DNA of 64,000 nucleotides, from positions 124,001 through 188,000 of the forward strand of contig NZ_RAZT01000006.1 of NCBI RefSeq assembly GCF_003626635.1. Reading direction: 5' to 3'. How positions within the stretch are numbered: position 1 is the first letter of the stretch; the number at the start of each line of letters is the position of its first letter. The notes under the pieces are model-generated. The model worked only from the letters and a program-made list of their open reading frames with translations, did not search any database and was not told the DNA's origin. Position numbers and translations under genes: made by a program. This DNA comes from Micromonospora musae (GTDB lineage Bacteria > Actinomycetota > Actinomycetes > Mycobacteriales > Micromonosporaceae). Of this stretch, positions 38,325-47,155 are shown piece after piece.

Positions 38325-41300
38325 TCACGAACCCGTGGTGAAGGTCCATGACGTGGTGAGCAGGGGGTTCCCGGCCAGGTCGCGCAGGGCGGTGGGGCCA
38401 CCGGTCAGGGTGACCTCGTACGCCACGTTGGCCTGGAGTTGAACGTTCGGGTCGATCGTGAGCAGCCGGGTGGCGGGGTCGTAGCTGACCCGGGTCACCA
38501 GGACGTTGCCGTTGGAGACCCGTTTCAACTGCACGGCGGCGGCGCTGGCACCGGTGACCGCCTCGTCGAAGGTCACCGTGATGTTGCCGGTGCGGGACAC
38601 GCCGGTCGCCCCCGGCTCCGGTGTCCGGGCCGTCACCTGCGGCGCGGGGCCGGTGGTGAAGGTCCAGCTCAGCTGTGTCAGGGCGTTGCCGGCGGCATCC
38701 GTGATCCCGGTCGTCAGGGTGACCCGGTACGTCGTGTCCGCAGCCAGGCCGGCGTCGGGGTTGAGGGTGAACCGCCCGACCTGACGGTTGTAGGCGACCG
38801 TGGCCGGGACCAGGGCGTTGGTGGCGGCGTTGCGCAGCTGGACGGTGTTCGCGTTCACGCCGTTCACCACCTCGCTGAACAGGCCCTGGACGTTCGTCCC
38901 CCGACCGACGCCGGTCGCGCCGGGCAGCGGCCGTTCCACCGTCACCGTCGGGGGCGTCACGTCGAGGATGGGCGTGACCTCGTCGGAGAGGGCCGAGTAC
39001 GCCCCCGTGCCCACCTCGTTGACCGCCGCCACCTGGAACCGGTAGGCCTGACCGTTGGTCAGGCCGGTGACCAGCAGGCTCGTCGCGCCCGCCGGGGCGG
39101 TACGCGGCTCGCCGACCTGGGTGCCCGCGGCGTTCACGACCCGGACCAGGTAGCCGGAGACCGCCGGCCCGCCGTTGTCCGCCGGTGCGGTCCAGGTGAC
39201 GGTCGCCGACTCGTTGCCACCGTTCGCGGTCCCGATCGTCGGGGCCCCGGGGGTGAGCATCGTGACGGTGGTGTCGGTGAACTCCAGCCGCTCGACGTTC
39301 CGGAGCGTGTCCGTGCCGTCGCCGCCGGCGCCGCCCTGGTCGCCGGCGGGTGGCACGTTGCGGGCGTGGACCACGGTCAGCGTCCCGTCGGCGTTCGGGA
39401 TGATGTCGTAGTCCGCCCGCGGTCCGGTGAAGACGGCCGTGTCGACCCCGGCCGGTCCGGTGTGCAGGATCTCCCGGACGATCACGATGTTGTGGGGGTT
39501 GAGCGCTCCACTGAACACCGCCTGGTGCAGGGTCTGCCCGGTCGGGTTCCCGGCGGCGTCGCGCAGGTACTGGCCGTTCAGGGAGGTGGTGGTGCCGATC
39601 TCCGTCGTCGCGTCGGCCGGGTTGGTCCGAACGCTGAGTCGCACGTTCAGCCAGGCGTCCCCGTCGATGATGTCGTCGGCTCCCCGGCCGGTGATCTCGT
39701 CACTGCCACCACCGCCGAGCAGGATGTTGCCGCCGCCGAAGCCACAGACCGCGGCGGACGGGCTGACCTCCGGCGGGCTGGCGACGCACGCGGTGCGACC
39801 CGCCACGAGCGACCGCAGACCCTTGATCCGGTCGATGCCCTCCTCGGTCAGTACGTTGGAGCCCCAGGGCGTGTTCAGCTCCAGGTCCTGTTCGAGCGGG
39901 ACCAGGTCGTCTCCCTTGAGGACGTCGTCCTTGTCCCAGCCCGACAGCGCCTCGGTCAACAGGAAACGGTCGGCGAGCATGATCGGCGCGTCGGCGATGG
40001 CGATGGTCAGGTCGGAGTCCGCCGCCTCCACCGAGCGGGCGTGGATCGCGAAGTCGAAACCGCGTACACCGTGGTTCCGCTCGATGCCCGGACCGGCGAC
40101 CATGATGTCGTCGCCGCCCTCGGCGTCGTAGTCGTCCTCACCGCTGTTGCCGATCAGGACGTCGTGCCCGGGTTCGTTGATGTCGTCGAAGAACGGCGCG
40201 CCGCTGTCGCCCTGGAGCAGGTCGTTGGAGTTGCCGCCCTCCTGCCAGTCGTCACCGCCGCCGCCGAACACGGTGTCGGGCCCGTCACCGGCGATGACGA
40301 AGTCGTCGCCCTCACCGGCGAAGGTCTGGTTGCCGTTGAGGCCGCCGTTGGTGAAGTCCTTACCGTCACCACTCATGATGATGTCCAGGCCGGGCCCGGC
40401 GTCGATGGCGTCGTTGCCCGCGCCGCCCTTGTGCACGTCGTCCCCGGCCGAGTCGGTGATGATGTCGTCGCCCAGCCCGCCCAGTGCTTCGTCGGCGCCG
40501 TCGTTGCCCTCGATACGGTCGTTTCCGTCGTTGCCCCAGAACGTGTCGTTGTCGATGCCGCCCCACATCCTGTCGTTGCCCGCGGTGCCGTTGTAGGTGC
40601 TCTGGGCGTTGAGACCCGGCGGGTCCACGGAGTTCGACTGCCGGTACCGGATCGTCCCGTCAGCCATCCGGATGAGCACCTTCGACTCGTCGCACTCCGA
40701 TTCCGGATCGTCCGCAATGTTGTTGCCGGTGCCGGCGAAGGTGGGCCGGTTCAGGTCGAACTTGCAGTCCGAGGTGGCGAAGACGTCGGCCTTCAGCGCC
40801 TGCGCGGTGGTGTTGCGCATGACGAGTTCGGCCATCGAGTTGCCTTCGAGCTCGGTGCGCAGGTTGAGCCCGGAGGTACGCGACAGGTAGTAGAGCCGGT
40901 CACCGTCCTGCAGGTCGGTCATCTGCCGCTCGAAGACGTAGTTGAAGGTGGAGCCGAGCAGGCCACCGAAGAAGACCTGCGACTCGGCGAGGCCACCGAT
41001 CCACAGGTCGATGCCGTCGACACCGGTCGTGGAGCCGCCACCGGCGGTGTTCGCCCAAGCCCCGATGCTGTTGACGAAGTCGGCGCTGTCGGCCGGCGTC
41101 TTCGGCACCGGGTTCAGGGCGGCGTCGTTCTCGTAGATCAGCCGGGCGGCCGCGCGCCGCGAGGCCAGGGTGGCCGGCTTGTTGTCAGCACTCTCGTCGG
41201 CGGCGGTGTCGGGGACGTCCTCGACGATGTGGTCCGGGCCCGCGTCGGTCAGGATGCGCGGGTGCGTCCCGTACGCCGCCATGAAGTTGATGACGGAGTC

Positions 41301-43493
41301 CGGATGCTTGATGCTGAGCCCGAAGTCGACCCAGTTCGTGTACGGCTGCAGGGCGCTGTCGTTGGTCTGTGCGTACACCTGCTTGCGGAAGTTGTTCAGC
41401 GACGGGACACCGGCGTCGCGGGCTCGGGTCATGTTGACGGCGGCGAGGTCCAGCGGCAGCCCGAGCAGGTTGTTGCGGAGTGCTCCGGTGACGAACTCGT
41501 CGAGTTCGTTACCGGTCTGCTCGGTCATCCCCTGGGCGATCGCGCCGGCGGCCTGGGCCGCGGTGTACGTGCCTCCGTCGCCGTCGCGGAAGAAGGCCGG
41601 CGGGTTGAGGAACGCCTCCAGCAGCGGGATGTCGCTCTTCGAGCCGTCCTCATTGGTCCGGGCGACCGTGTCGGCCAGCATCGAGTGTCCGAACCGGTAC
41701 ACGGCGTGGGCGAATTCGGCGCGGACGTCGGGGTTGATGCCGGTGTCCGACTGGGTGAAGACGTTGAACGGGTTGATCCCGGGCTGGATCTTGCGGGCGA
41801 AGTCCTCGAAGACGATGTGCTGGTACTCCATCTCCGTCACGAACCGCGCGGCCTGGAAGATCCGCTCACCGTTCCAGCCGTCGGCGCCGGTCGGCGACTG
41901 CCACTCGGCGACGTCGATGTTCTCCTCGATGATGAGGTTCTTGATGTAGTCGACCAGCCGGTTGTGCTCGGAGTGGAACACCTGGTGCACGGCGACGAGA
42001 CCGATGTTCTCGTTGACCCGTCCGTCGCCGGCGACGAAGTGGGCGTCGAGCATCTCGTTGTCGTACCGGTCGGCGGGCAGTTGGGTGCCCGGCGGGTTGA
42101 TCACGGTGTCGGCGTCCGGGGTCTTGGCGACCGACGGCACCGCGTGGTGCGCGATGTCGTCGAGGAAGGCGATGTTGATCCGGCTGACGTTCGCCGGGAT
42201 CGCGATCGGCGCGGCGGGGTTGCCCTCGACCAGGCCGGTGGCCGTCACCAGCTGCGGGTATCCGTTGGGGCCGCGCAGGAACCGGCCGTACTGGTCGGCG
42301 GCGACCATCGGCACGTTCAACACGTCGACGTCGGCGAGTCGGATGCCGAGCAGCGAGGCGGCCTGGTTCTTGACGCTCGCCCAGGTCCCCATGCCATCGG
42401 TCGGGCCGTTCAGCATCCGGCCGGTGGCGACCGGCTTGCCGGCGCTGTTGTTCTTGTACTGGCGCAGGAAGACCTGGTGGGAGGAGTGCGACGCGTACGT
42501 CTGGCTCTGGTCGACCCACGACGAGTTCAGGTTGGTGGCCTCCTGGACGTCGTCCGCGCTCTCGTCGGTCGCGGTCGCCGGGTTGTCCCCGAGGTGGCCG
42601 TCCGGACCGGGCTGGTTCTTCGCCCGGTTGACCACCATGAACCGCATGTTCGGCGGCAGGTCGTCGGCGGTGCCGAGTTCGCCGTCCGCGCCGGGGATCA
42701 GCGGGTCGTCGGCTTGGAGGGGCACGATGACCGAGCCGCTGCCGCCCTTGGCGGTGAGGTCGACGCCGTGGTCGAAGAACTGACCGAAGAGCGCGAACCA
42801 CGAGTTGTACGGCGGGGAGAGGCCGAAGTCGGTGGTGACGTTCGGGATGAACAGGGTGCCGCCCCGGGGTGTACAGCCGGGCGGTGAGCCTTCGGTCGCT
42901 GGTGGGCCGGGGTCCGGCTCGACGACGCAGGGCACCGCGGTGGGATCCTGGTTCAAACTTCGGTGCGGCCTGCCGGCGGCCACCACGGCGGCCGGGTTGG
43001 CCGACGACTGGTCGACGATCAGGTTGCTGATCACCCGCGGCTGGGCGTCGGCGACCACGCCCTTCTTCTGGGAGTACGACGAGTTCGCCGGGCCGCCGAA
43101 GGCGGTGGCGTCGTCACCGGGCCGCCACTGCGGTGCGGCGTGCCGGGGGAACGTCTTGGCGACAGCACCGTAGGAGCTCTGGCCGGGGACGCCGTTGTTG
43201 TCCGACCCGTCCACCGTCCGCAGACCGTACGGCAGCAGCGCGCTGCTGACCTGGTTCGCTCCGGATCCGAAGAGCGGTTGTCCGGCGACCGGCTCCCCAC
43301 CGGGCCCCTCCCTGGTCGCGTGGTTCTCGGCGATCTTGATCTGCCTGAGGATGAACCTCAGGTCGCCGGCGTTGAGCTCGAACCCCTGACCGACGGGTGC
43401 GGCCTGGGCCGGGCCGGCCGTCAGGGGCAGCAGGCTGAACCCCACGATGGCAGCGAGCCCCGCGGCCAGGATCTTTCGGCGTCTGGTCACCAT
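38325..43493 (-). CDS. Giant secreted animal-type haem peroxidase with RTX, FN3 and Ig-like domains
   Basis: A 1,722-residue exported protein. A Sec signal peptide (cut about AQAAPV, residue 32) leads an animal haem peroxidase domain (about 150-890): distal H242 in GQFFDHG, the calcium-site DLTAKGGSGS, catalytic R492 in GDGRVNEN and proximal H603 in YRFGHSML. RTX-like GGxGxDxxxG repeats follow (about 970-1130, a short block near 1270), then one fibronectin III domain (about 1435-1520) and two Ig-like (Big_5) domains to the end. GAGGGAAGA precedes the ATG. Relatives oxidise halides or Mn(II) outside the cell. It lies on the same strand upstream of furA-katG, separated by a terminator. Confidence 0.9.
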   Translation of the reverse strand: MVTRRRKILAAGLAAIVGFSLLPLTAGPAQAAPVGQGFELNAGDLRFILRQIKIAENHATREGPGGEPVAGQPLFGSGANQVSSALLPYGLRTVDGSDNNGVPGQSSYGAVAKTFPRHAAPQWRPGDDATAFGGPANSSYSQKKGVVADAQPRVISNLIVDQSSANPAAVVAAGRPHRSLNQDPTAVPCVVEPDPGPPATEGSPPGCTPRGGTLFIPNVTTDFGLSPPYNSWFALFGQFFDHGVDLTAKGGSGSVIVPLQADDPLIPGADGELGTADDLPPNMRFMVVNRAKNQPGPDGHLGDNPATATDESADDVQEATNLNSSWVDQSQTYASHSSHQVFLRQYKNNSAGKPVATGRMLNGPTDGMGTWASVKNQAASLLGIRLADVDVLNVPMVAADQYGRFLRGPNGYPQLVTATGLVEGNPAAPIAIPANVSRINIAFLDDIAHHAVPSVAKTPDADTVINPPGTQLPADRYDNEMLDAHFVAGDGRVNENIGLVAVHQVFHSEHNRLVDYIKNLIIEENIDVAEWQSPTGADGWNGERIFQAARFVTEMEYQHIVFEDFARKIQPGINPFNVFTQSDTGINPDVRAEFAHAVYRFGHSMLADTVARTNEDGSKSDIPLLEAFLNPPAFFRDGDGGTYTAAQAAGAIAQGMTEQTGNELDEFVTGALRNNLLGLPLDLAAVNMTRARDAGVPSLNNFRKQVYAQTNDSALQPYTNWVDFGLSIKHPDSVINFMAAYGTHPRILTDAGPDHIVEDVPDTAADESADNKPATLASRRAAARLIYENDAALNPVPKTPADSADFVNSIGAWANTAGGGSTTGVDGIDLWIGGLAESQVFFGGLLGSTFNYVFERQMTDLQDGDRLYYLSRTSGLNLRTELEGNSMAELVMRNTTAQALKADVFATSDCKFDLNRPTFAGTGNNIADDPESECDESKVLIRMADGTIRYRQSNSVDPPGLNAQSTYNGTAGNDRMWGGIDNDTFWGNDGNDRIEGNDGADEALGGLGDDIITDSAGDDVHKGGAGNDAIDAGPGLDIIMSGDGKDFTNGGLNGNQTFAGEGDDFVIAGDGPDTVFGGGGDDWQEGGNSNDLLQGDSGAPFFDDINEPGHDVLIGNSGEDDYDAEGGDDIMVAGPGIERNHGVRGFDFAIHARSVEAADSDLTIAIADAPIMLADRFLLTEALSGWDKDDVLKGDDLVPLEQDLELNTPWGSNVLTEEGIDRIKGLRSLVAGRTACVASPPEVSPSAAVCGFGGGNILLGGGGSDEITGRGADDIIDGDAWLNVRLSVRTNPADATTEIGTTTSLNGQYLRDAAGNPTGQTLHQAVFSGALNPHNIVIVREILHTGPAGVDTAVFTGPRADYDIIPNADGTLTVVHARNVPPAGDQGGAGGDGTDTLRNVERLEFTDTTVTMLTPGAPTIGTANGGNESATVTWTAPADNGGPAVSGYLVRVVNAAGTQVGEPRTAPAGATSLLVTGLTNGQAYRFQVAAVNEVGTGAYSALSDEVTPILDVTPPTVTVERPLPGATGVGRGTNVQGLFSEVVNGVNANTVQLRNAATNALVPATVAYNRQVGRFTLNPDAGLAADTTYRVTLTTGITDAAGNALTQLSWTFTTGPAPQVTARTPEPGATGVSRTGNITVTFDEAVTGASAAAVQLKRVSNGNVLVTRVSYDPATRLLTIDPNVQLQANVAYEVTLTGGPTALRDLAGNPLLTTSWTFTTGS

Positions 43494-44240
43494 TCTTCCC
43501 TCTCGGTAACTGATAGATATCGATTGGGGTGCACGATCGACGACAGGGAAAGGGCGTGCAGGAATGCCGACACCGTTACCCGGCGCGCGATGGGAATAGC
43601 GCGCGATGAACTGCGCCGGCTTCGTGCGGCACCTCACCCTGTATGGCGTTGCCTCAACGCTGTCTAAGGCGGACGGACCTGCGATAGGCGGTGTTCATCG
43701 AGCGGCTAACTAATGTTCCGCTAAGGCAACTTGCCAGCGATATTAGAACGGTTCCAGTCAACGAGTTGATGGCCGTTCGGGTGATGTCGGGCGGTCGCAA
43801 GGACCAGCAGGGGGCGGCGTTCGCTTGACGGAACGTAGCGGTTCGGCTGCACGGTGTGGAGCGGACGCGGCCGGGCACCGCTCCCGGCGTGGGTCCGACA
43901 CTCGGCTCGGTTGGGCGCGTGACTACCCGCCGCAAGCGGCGGAGCAGCGCGAATCGGCAATCGAGCGCCTGGCGATCCGCGCTCCGCAGACGGCAGGCGG
44001 CCGACGAAATCACCTTTTCCGACAGCTGTGCGAATTGCTCGGCCGTATCAGCGACCCTGCCAGGGAAAAAGGGAAGTGTCGACTTCCGGACGTAGCCTGC
44101 CGGCCGCCCGGTTTCGCGCAGATACACCGGTCGCTCGAATGCCTCGGCGAGATCCGAGATACGGCGATATGGGAGCAAACATCGAAGATCGTCGCCCGTG
44201 GGTACCGACCGGACGGGCGCGTGGAGATTAGCCTCCAGCC
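43494..44240. other. Promoter and unexplained intergenic region
   Basis: About 750 bases between the divergent peroxidase and TrmO-like genes. The first 50 bases hold an AT-rich stretch with TATCTA on the minus strand, a possible -10 for the peroxidase gene. A minus-strand open frame of about 170 codons from a TTG at 44178 to 43654 resembles no family and has no convincing ribosome site. I do not call a gene. Confidence 0.4.
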
Positions 44241-44708
44241 ATGCCGAGCTTCGAGATCACCCCGATAGGTACGGTCCGGAACGACCGCACGGACATCCAG
44301 CACACGGACAACTGGGGAGCCGTCCGCAGCACGATCACCATCGACGAGCGTTTCGGCGAGGCCAGCCTCCAAGGGCTGGAGGGCTTCTCCCATGTGGAGG
44401 TCCTCTTCGTCTTCGACCAGTTCCCGGAGCACGGCGACTACCGCGAACCCCGCCCCTACCGTGGCCGTCCAGACCTCCCGCCCGTCGGCGTCTTCGCCGG
44501 TCGCGGCCCCCGCAGACCGAACCGCATCGGGGTGACGTGCTGCGCCATCGAGTCCGTCCGCGGTCGCGAACTGACCGTGGTGGGCCTCGACGCGGTCTCC
44601 GGCACTCCGGTCATCGACGTGAAGCCGACGATGGTGGAGTTCCTCCCGGGCGAGGTCCGGCAGCCGGAATGGGTCAGCGCAATGATGTCGGAGTACTTCC
44701 AACCGTAG
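44241..44708 (+). CDS. TrmO/TsaA-family SAM-dependent methyltransferase-like protein
   Basis: A 155-residue TsaA/YaeB-domain protein. GVFAGRGPRRPNRIGVT and LDAVSGTPVIDVKP are the family's SAM-binding and active-site segments; E. coli TrmO N-methylates t6A37 in tRNA-Thr. This protein is shorter than full TrmO (about 235 residues) and lacks its C-terminal domain, as do many actinomycete members, so tRNA methylation is likely but not certain. It starts at the ATG at 44241. Confidence 0.82.
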   Translation: MPSFEITPIGTVRNDRTDIQHTDNWGAVRSTITIDERFGEASLQGLEGFSHVEVLFVFDQFPEHGDYREPRPYRGRPDLPPVGVFAGRGPRRPNRIGVTCCAIESVRGRELTVVGLDAVSGTPVIDVKPTMVEFLPGEVRQPEWVSAMMSEYFQP

Positions 44709-44794
44709 GCGGCGGCACCGAGGAGGCCGAGGTCCGGCGGCCGGCCCGTTGGGGGCTCGACGACGGTGAAGCGAAGGCCGATAGCGTCTCCGTC

Positions 44795-45337
44795 ATGGAG
44801 AACATGATCGTCGTACCGGGCCTGGGTGGTTCCGGGCGTGATCACTGGCAGTCCCACTGGCTCCAGGACTGGGCCGGCGCTGTTCGGGTCGAGCAGCGGA
44901 ACTGGGATCAGCCGGACCGGGACGAGTGGGTCGCCGAGCTGCACGGCACGGTCCAGCGGGCCGAAGGAGCGGTCGTACTGGTCGCACACAGCCTCGGCTG
45001 TCACACCGTCGCCCACTGGGCTCAGCGGCACGTCGCCCAGGTCCGCGCGGCGCTGCTGGTGGCGCCGCCCGATATCGACTACTCGGCGTCCCGTGGTGCG
45101 CCGATCGCCCGCTTCGGCCCGACCCCGGCGGACCCGTTGCCGTTCCCGACCGTCCTGGCGGCCAGCAGCACCGACCAATGGGCGGAGATCGGCTGGTCCC
45201 GGCTGCTGGCGAAACAGTGGGGCGCGCGCTTCGTGGACCTCGGCGCCGTCGGCCACGTCAACCCGGCGGCCGGCTTCGGCCCATGGCCCCGGGGTGAGGA
45301 GTTGCTCCGGGACCTCCTCGCCGAGACCGCCGACTGA
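44795..45337 (+). CDS. RBBP9/YdeN-family alpha/beta hydrolase
   Basis: A 180-residue small serine hydrolase. MIVVPGLGGSGRDHWQSHW is the family start, S66 in VAHSLGCH is the nucleophile, an Asp lies in SSTDQW, and the His in GAVGHVNPAAGFG completes the triad. Substrates of this family are largely unknown; human RBBP9 is a serine hydrolase. The ATG at 44795 follows a modest GAAGG. It is on the same strand as the TrmO-like gene, 86 bases downstream. Confidence 0.88.
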   Translation: MENMIVVPGLGGSGRDHWQSHWLQDWAGAVRVEQRNWDQPDRDEWVAELHGTVQRAEGAVVLVAHSLGCHTVAHWAQRHVAQVRAALLVAPPDIDYSASRGAPIARFGPTPADPLPFPTVLAASSTDQWAEIGWSRLLAKQWGARFVDLGAVGHVNPAAGFGPWPRGEELLRDLLAETAD

Positions 45338-45426
45338 GGTCGCACCTGTTCGGATGCCGGCGCCGCCGCGGCTTCAGCAACGTTCCCGAGGGTCTCGCGG
45401 CAACGCGCGGACGGCATGAGGCGCCG

Positions 45427-46197
45427 TCACCAGTCCAGCGGCGCGGCGAGGAACGGTGCGTCATCGGGCGCCGTTCTGCGCGCCGCCAGCACGGTCGTGG
45501 CCGTCTGACCCACGGGGACTCGGAATGGTGCCGTGGCACCCTGGTCGATCGTGGCGGCGACGGCGTCGGCTACCTCTTCGACCGAGACGGGCGCGGAGCG
45601 GAACGGTCCGAGTTTGTTCAGCAGGGGTCGGTAGGGGCTGTCCTCGTCGAGGTACACCTTGGCGAGCTCCGCGCCGCCGGAGGTGACCGCGGGTGGCTGC
45701 ACCACGTGCACGGACACGCCGAAGTGGCCGGCCTCGATGGCGATGGTCTCCGCGAACGCCTCCAGCGCGTGCTTGGTCGCGCCGTACGCGCCGATCAGCG
45801 GGATGACCAGCCGACCCTGGATGCTGGACATGAAGATGAGCTGTCCCGATCCTCGGTCGCGCATCTGCGGGAGTACGGCCTGGGCGACCCGCAGCGCCCC
45901 GAACGTGTTCAGCTCGAACAGGTCGCGCAGCGCGTCGAGGGGGATCGACTCGAGCGGTGCCCGGACAGTCGTGCCGGCGTTGCTGAGCAGTACGTCGACG
46001 CGTCCCGCCCGGGCGACCGCGGCGTCCACCGAGTCCTGGTCGGTGACGTCGAGCCGCAGCTTCACCGCTGCGGGAACGTCGTCGAGGGTGGACAGGTCGC
46101 GGGCGGTCGCGATGACCTGATGGCCTCTGGCGGCCAGGGCGATCGCGGCGCCCCTGCCGATGCCGCGCGACGTTCCGGTGATCAGTACTCGTGCCAT
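45427..46197 (-). CDS. SDR-family oxidoreductase
   Basis: A 256-residue classical short-chain dehydrogenase/reductase: nucleotide-binding TGTSRGIG at 7-14, NAG at 73-75, S125, Y138 and K142 (YGATK) as catalytic residues. AAGGAAGG precedes the ATG. The terminal segment TAPDDAPFLAAPLDW is duplicated as a fragment at 54380-54460. The promoter carries the same operator type as the adjacent TetR gene, so this enzyme is the TetR target. Substrate unknown. Confidence 0.9.
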   Translation of the reverse strand: MARVLITGTSRGIGRGAAIALAARGHQVIATARDLSTLDDVPAAVKLRLDVTDQDSVDAAVARAGRVDVLLSNAGTTVRAPLESIPLDALRDLFELNTFGALRVAQAVLPQMRDRGSGQLIFMSSIQGRLVIPLIGAYGATKHALEAFAETIAIEAGHFGVSVHVVQPPAVTSGGAELAKVYLDEDSPYRPLLNKLGPFRSAPVSVEEVADAVAATIDQGATAPFRVPVGQTATTVLAARRTAPDDAPFLAAPLDW

Positions 46198-46261
46198 GCG
46201 AGGTAGGTCCTTCCTTGGGGTTGCCGCCGGTCCGGCGTCGCCGGCACTCCGAGCCGCAGCC

Positions 46262-46292
46262 ATAATAGGTATGACGGCATGCATATTGTCTG
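46262..46292 (-). promoter_or_regulatory. SDR promoter with TetR-type operator
   Basis: On the minus strand CAGACA (46287-46292), a 19-base spacer and TATTAT (46262-46267). The spacer holds a 16-base imperfect palindrome (46270-46285) with TATG/CATA ends, closely matching the operator in the TetR gene's own promoter. Confidence 0.65.
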
Positions 46293-46332
46293 GACATGGG
46301 TCGAGGGCCGGTCGACTCCGACGACCGGATTT

Positions 46333-46938
46333 TCAGGCTCTGCCGCGACGCGAGCCCTTGGGCGCCCCGCCGTCCGCGAGACTGACCAGGGCGGCCCGAA
46401 CCGCGTCGAAGGGAGCCGGGCTACGCAGAGCGCGGGCGGTGACCAACGCGCCTTCGACGCCGGCGACCACCGCATCGGCCAGCACGCGTGCGGGCGCCTG
46501 GTCGATGCCGAGGACGATGAAGTGGAACGCGAGCCGGTCGATCATCTGCGCGAACGCGCGTCGGCTCGTCTCCGCCATGTCGGCGGACTGCTGGGCGGCT
46601 CCGTCGATCACCAGCGGTGCGATTCCGCAGCCCCGGGCGTACTCGCTGGCGATCATGCCCTCGCGACCCAGGTCCACGTAGCGCTCGATGAGCTCGGCGG
46701 CGGAGCCGGCCCCTTCGGCGGCCTGGTCGATGATGACGACCTGGTCGTGGGCGTGCGCCTCGGCCGCCACCATCGCCAACTGCGCCTTGCCGCCGGGAAA
46801 GTGGAAGTAGACCGAGCCGCGCGGCGCCTCGCTGAGCTTGAGCACGTCGGAGAAGGCCGTCGCCTCGTAGCCGCGCTGCCGGATCAGCTGCTTGGCCGCC
46901 TCCACCATCCTCTGCCGGGCATCCGACCGACGAGCCAC
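46333..46938 (-). CDS. TetR-family repressor
   Basis: A 201-residue TetR regulator: HTH at about 5-52 (MVEAAKQLIRQRGYEATAFS, then APRGSVYFHFPGGKAQL), followed by a ligand domain of the AcrR/YxaF-like type. A GTG start at 46938 has GAGG upstream. It is upstream of the SDR gene on the same strand, separated by 135 bases holding a second operator. It likely represses itself and the SDR gene. Confidence 0.9.
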   Translation of the reverse strand: MARRSDARQRMVEAAKQLIRQRGYEATAFSDVLKLSEAPRGSVYFHFPGGKAQLAMVAAEAHAHDQVVIIDQAAEGAGSAAELIERYVDLGREGMIASEYARGCGIAPLVIDGAAQQSADMAETSRRAFAQMIDRLAFHFIVLGIDQAPARVLADAVVAGVEGALVTARALRSPAPFDAVRAALVSLADGGAPKGSRRGRA

Positions 46939-46978
46939 GACTTCACCTCGCCTCTCCTCGCTCCGCCTTCTGTCCTGA

Positions 46979-47007
46979 ATTATGTATGCTGCTCGGCATA
47001 GTTGCAA
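46979..47007 (-). promoter_or_regulatory. tetR-type promoter with operator in the spacer
   Basis: On the minus strand TTGCAA (47002-47007), exactly 17 bases, CATAAT (46979-46984). The spacer contains TATGC (46985-46989) and GCATA (46996-47000), an inverted repeat similar to the one in the SDR promoter. Binding would give autorepression and could also affect the rightward tautomerase gene. Confidence 0.7.
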
Positions 47008-47155
47008 GCGGAAGCCCAGGAACTCTGGCAGGCCGGACGTCTCACCGGTACCCGGCAGGTCCTCCGCTTTCCCGGACTGCCGCCTGGAACGCGCCCCGGC
47101 TCGACAGAATTGACCAGACGCCGCCCAGGCCATCGGCCCGTCGAGAGGAGCGCGC

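Noticed and set aside
40100..40600. Repeat-rich DNA that could suggest a tandem array
   Set aside because: The periodicity comes from RTX-type Gly/Asp codon repeats within the peroxidase gene, not a CRISPR or satellite array.
38439..42887. A 1,482-codon plus-strand open frame antisense to the haem peroxidase gene
   Set aside because: Low-complexity Val/Gly/Arg composition and no motifs; the minus-strand frame has the signal peptide, haem ligands and RTX repeats.
43654..44178. A possible 174-residue gene between the peroxidase and TrmO-like genes
   Set aside because: TTG start, weak ribosome site, no family resemblance and poor composition in the second half.
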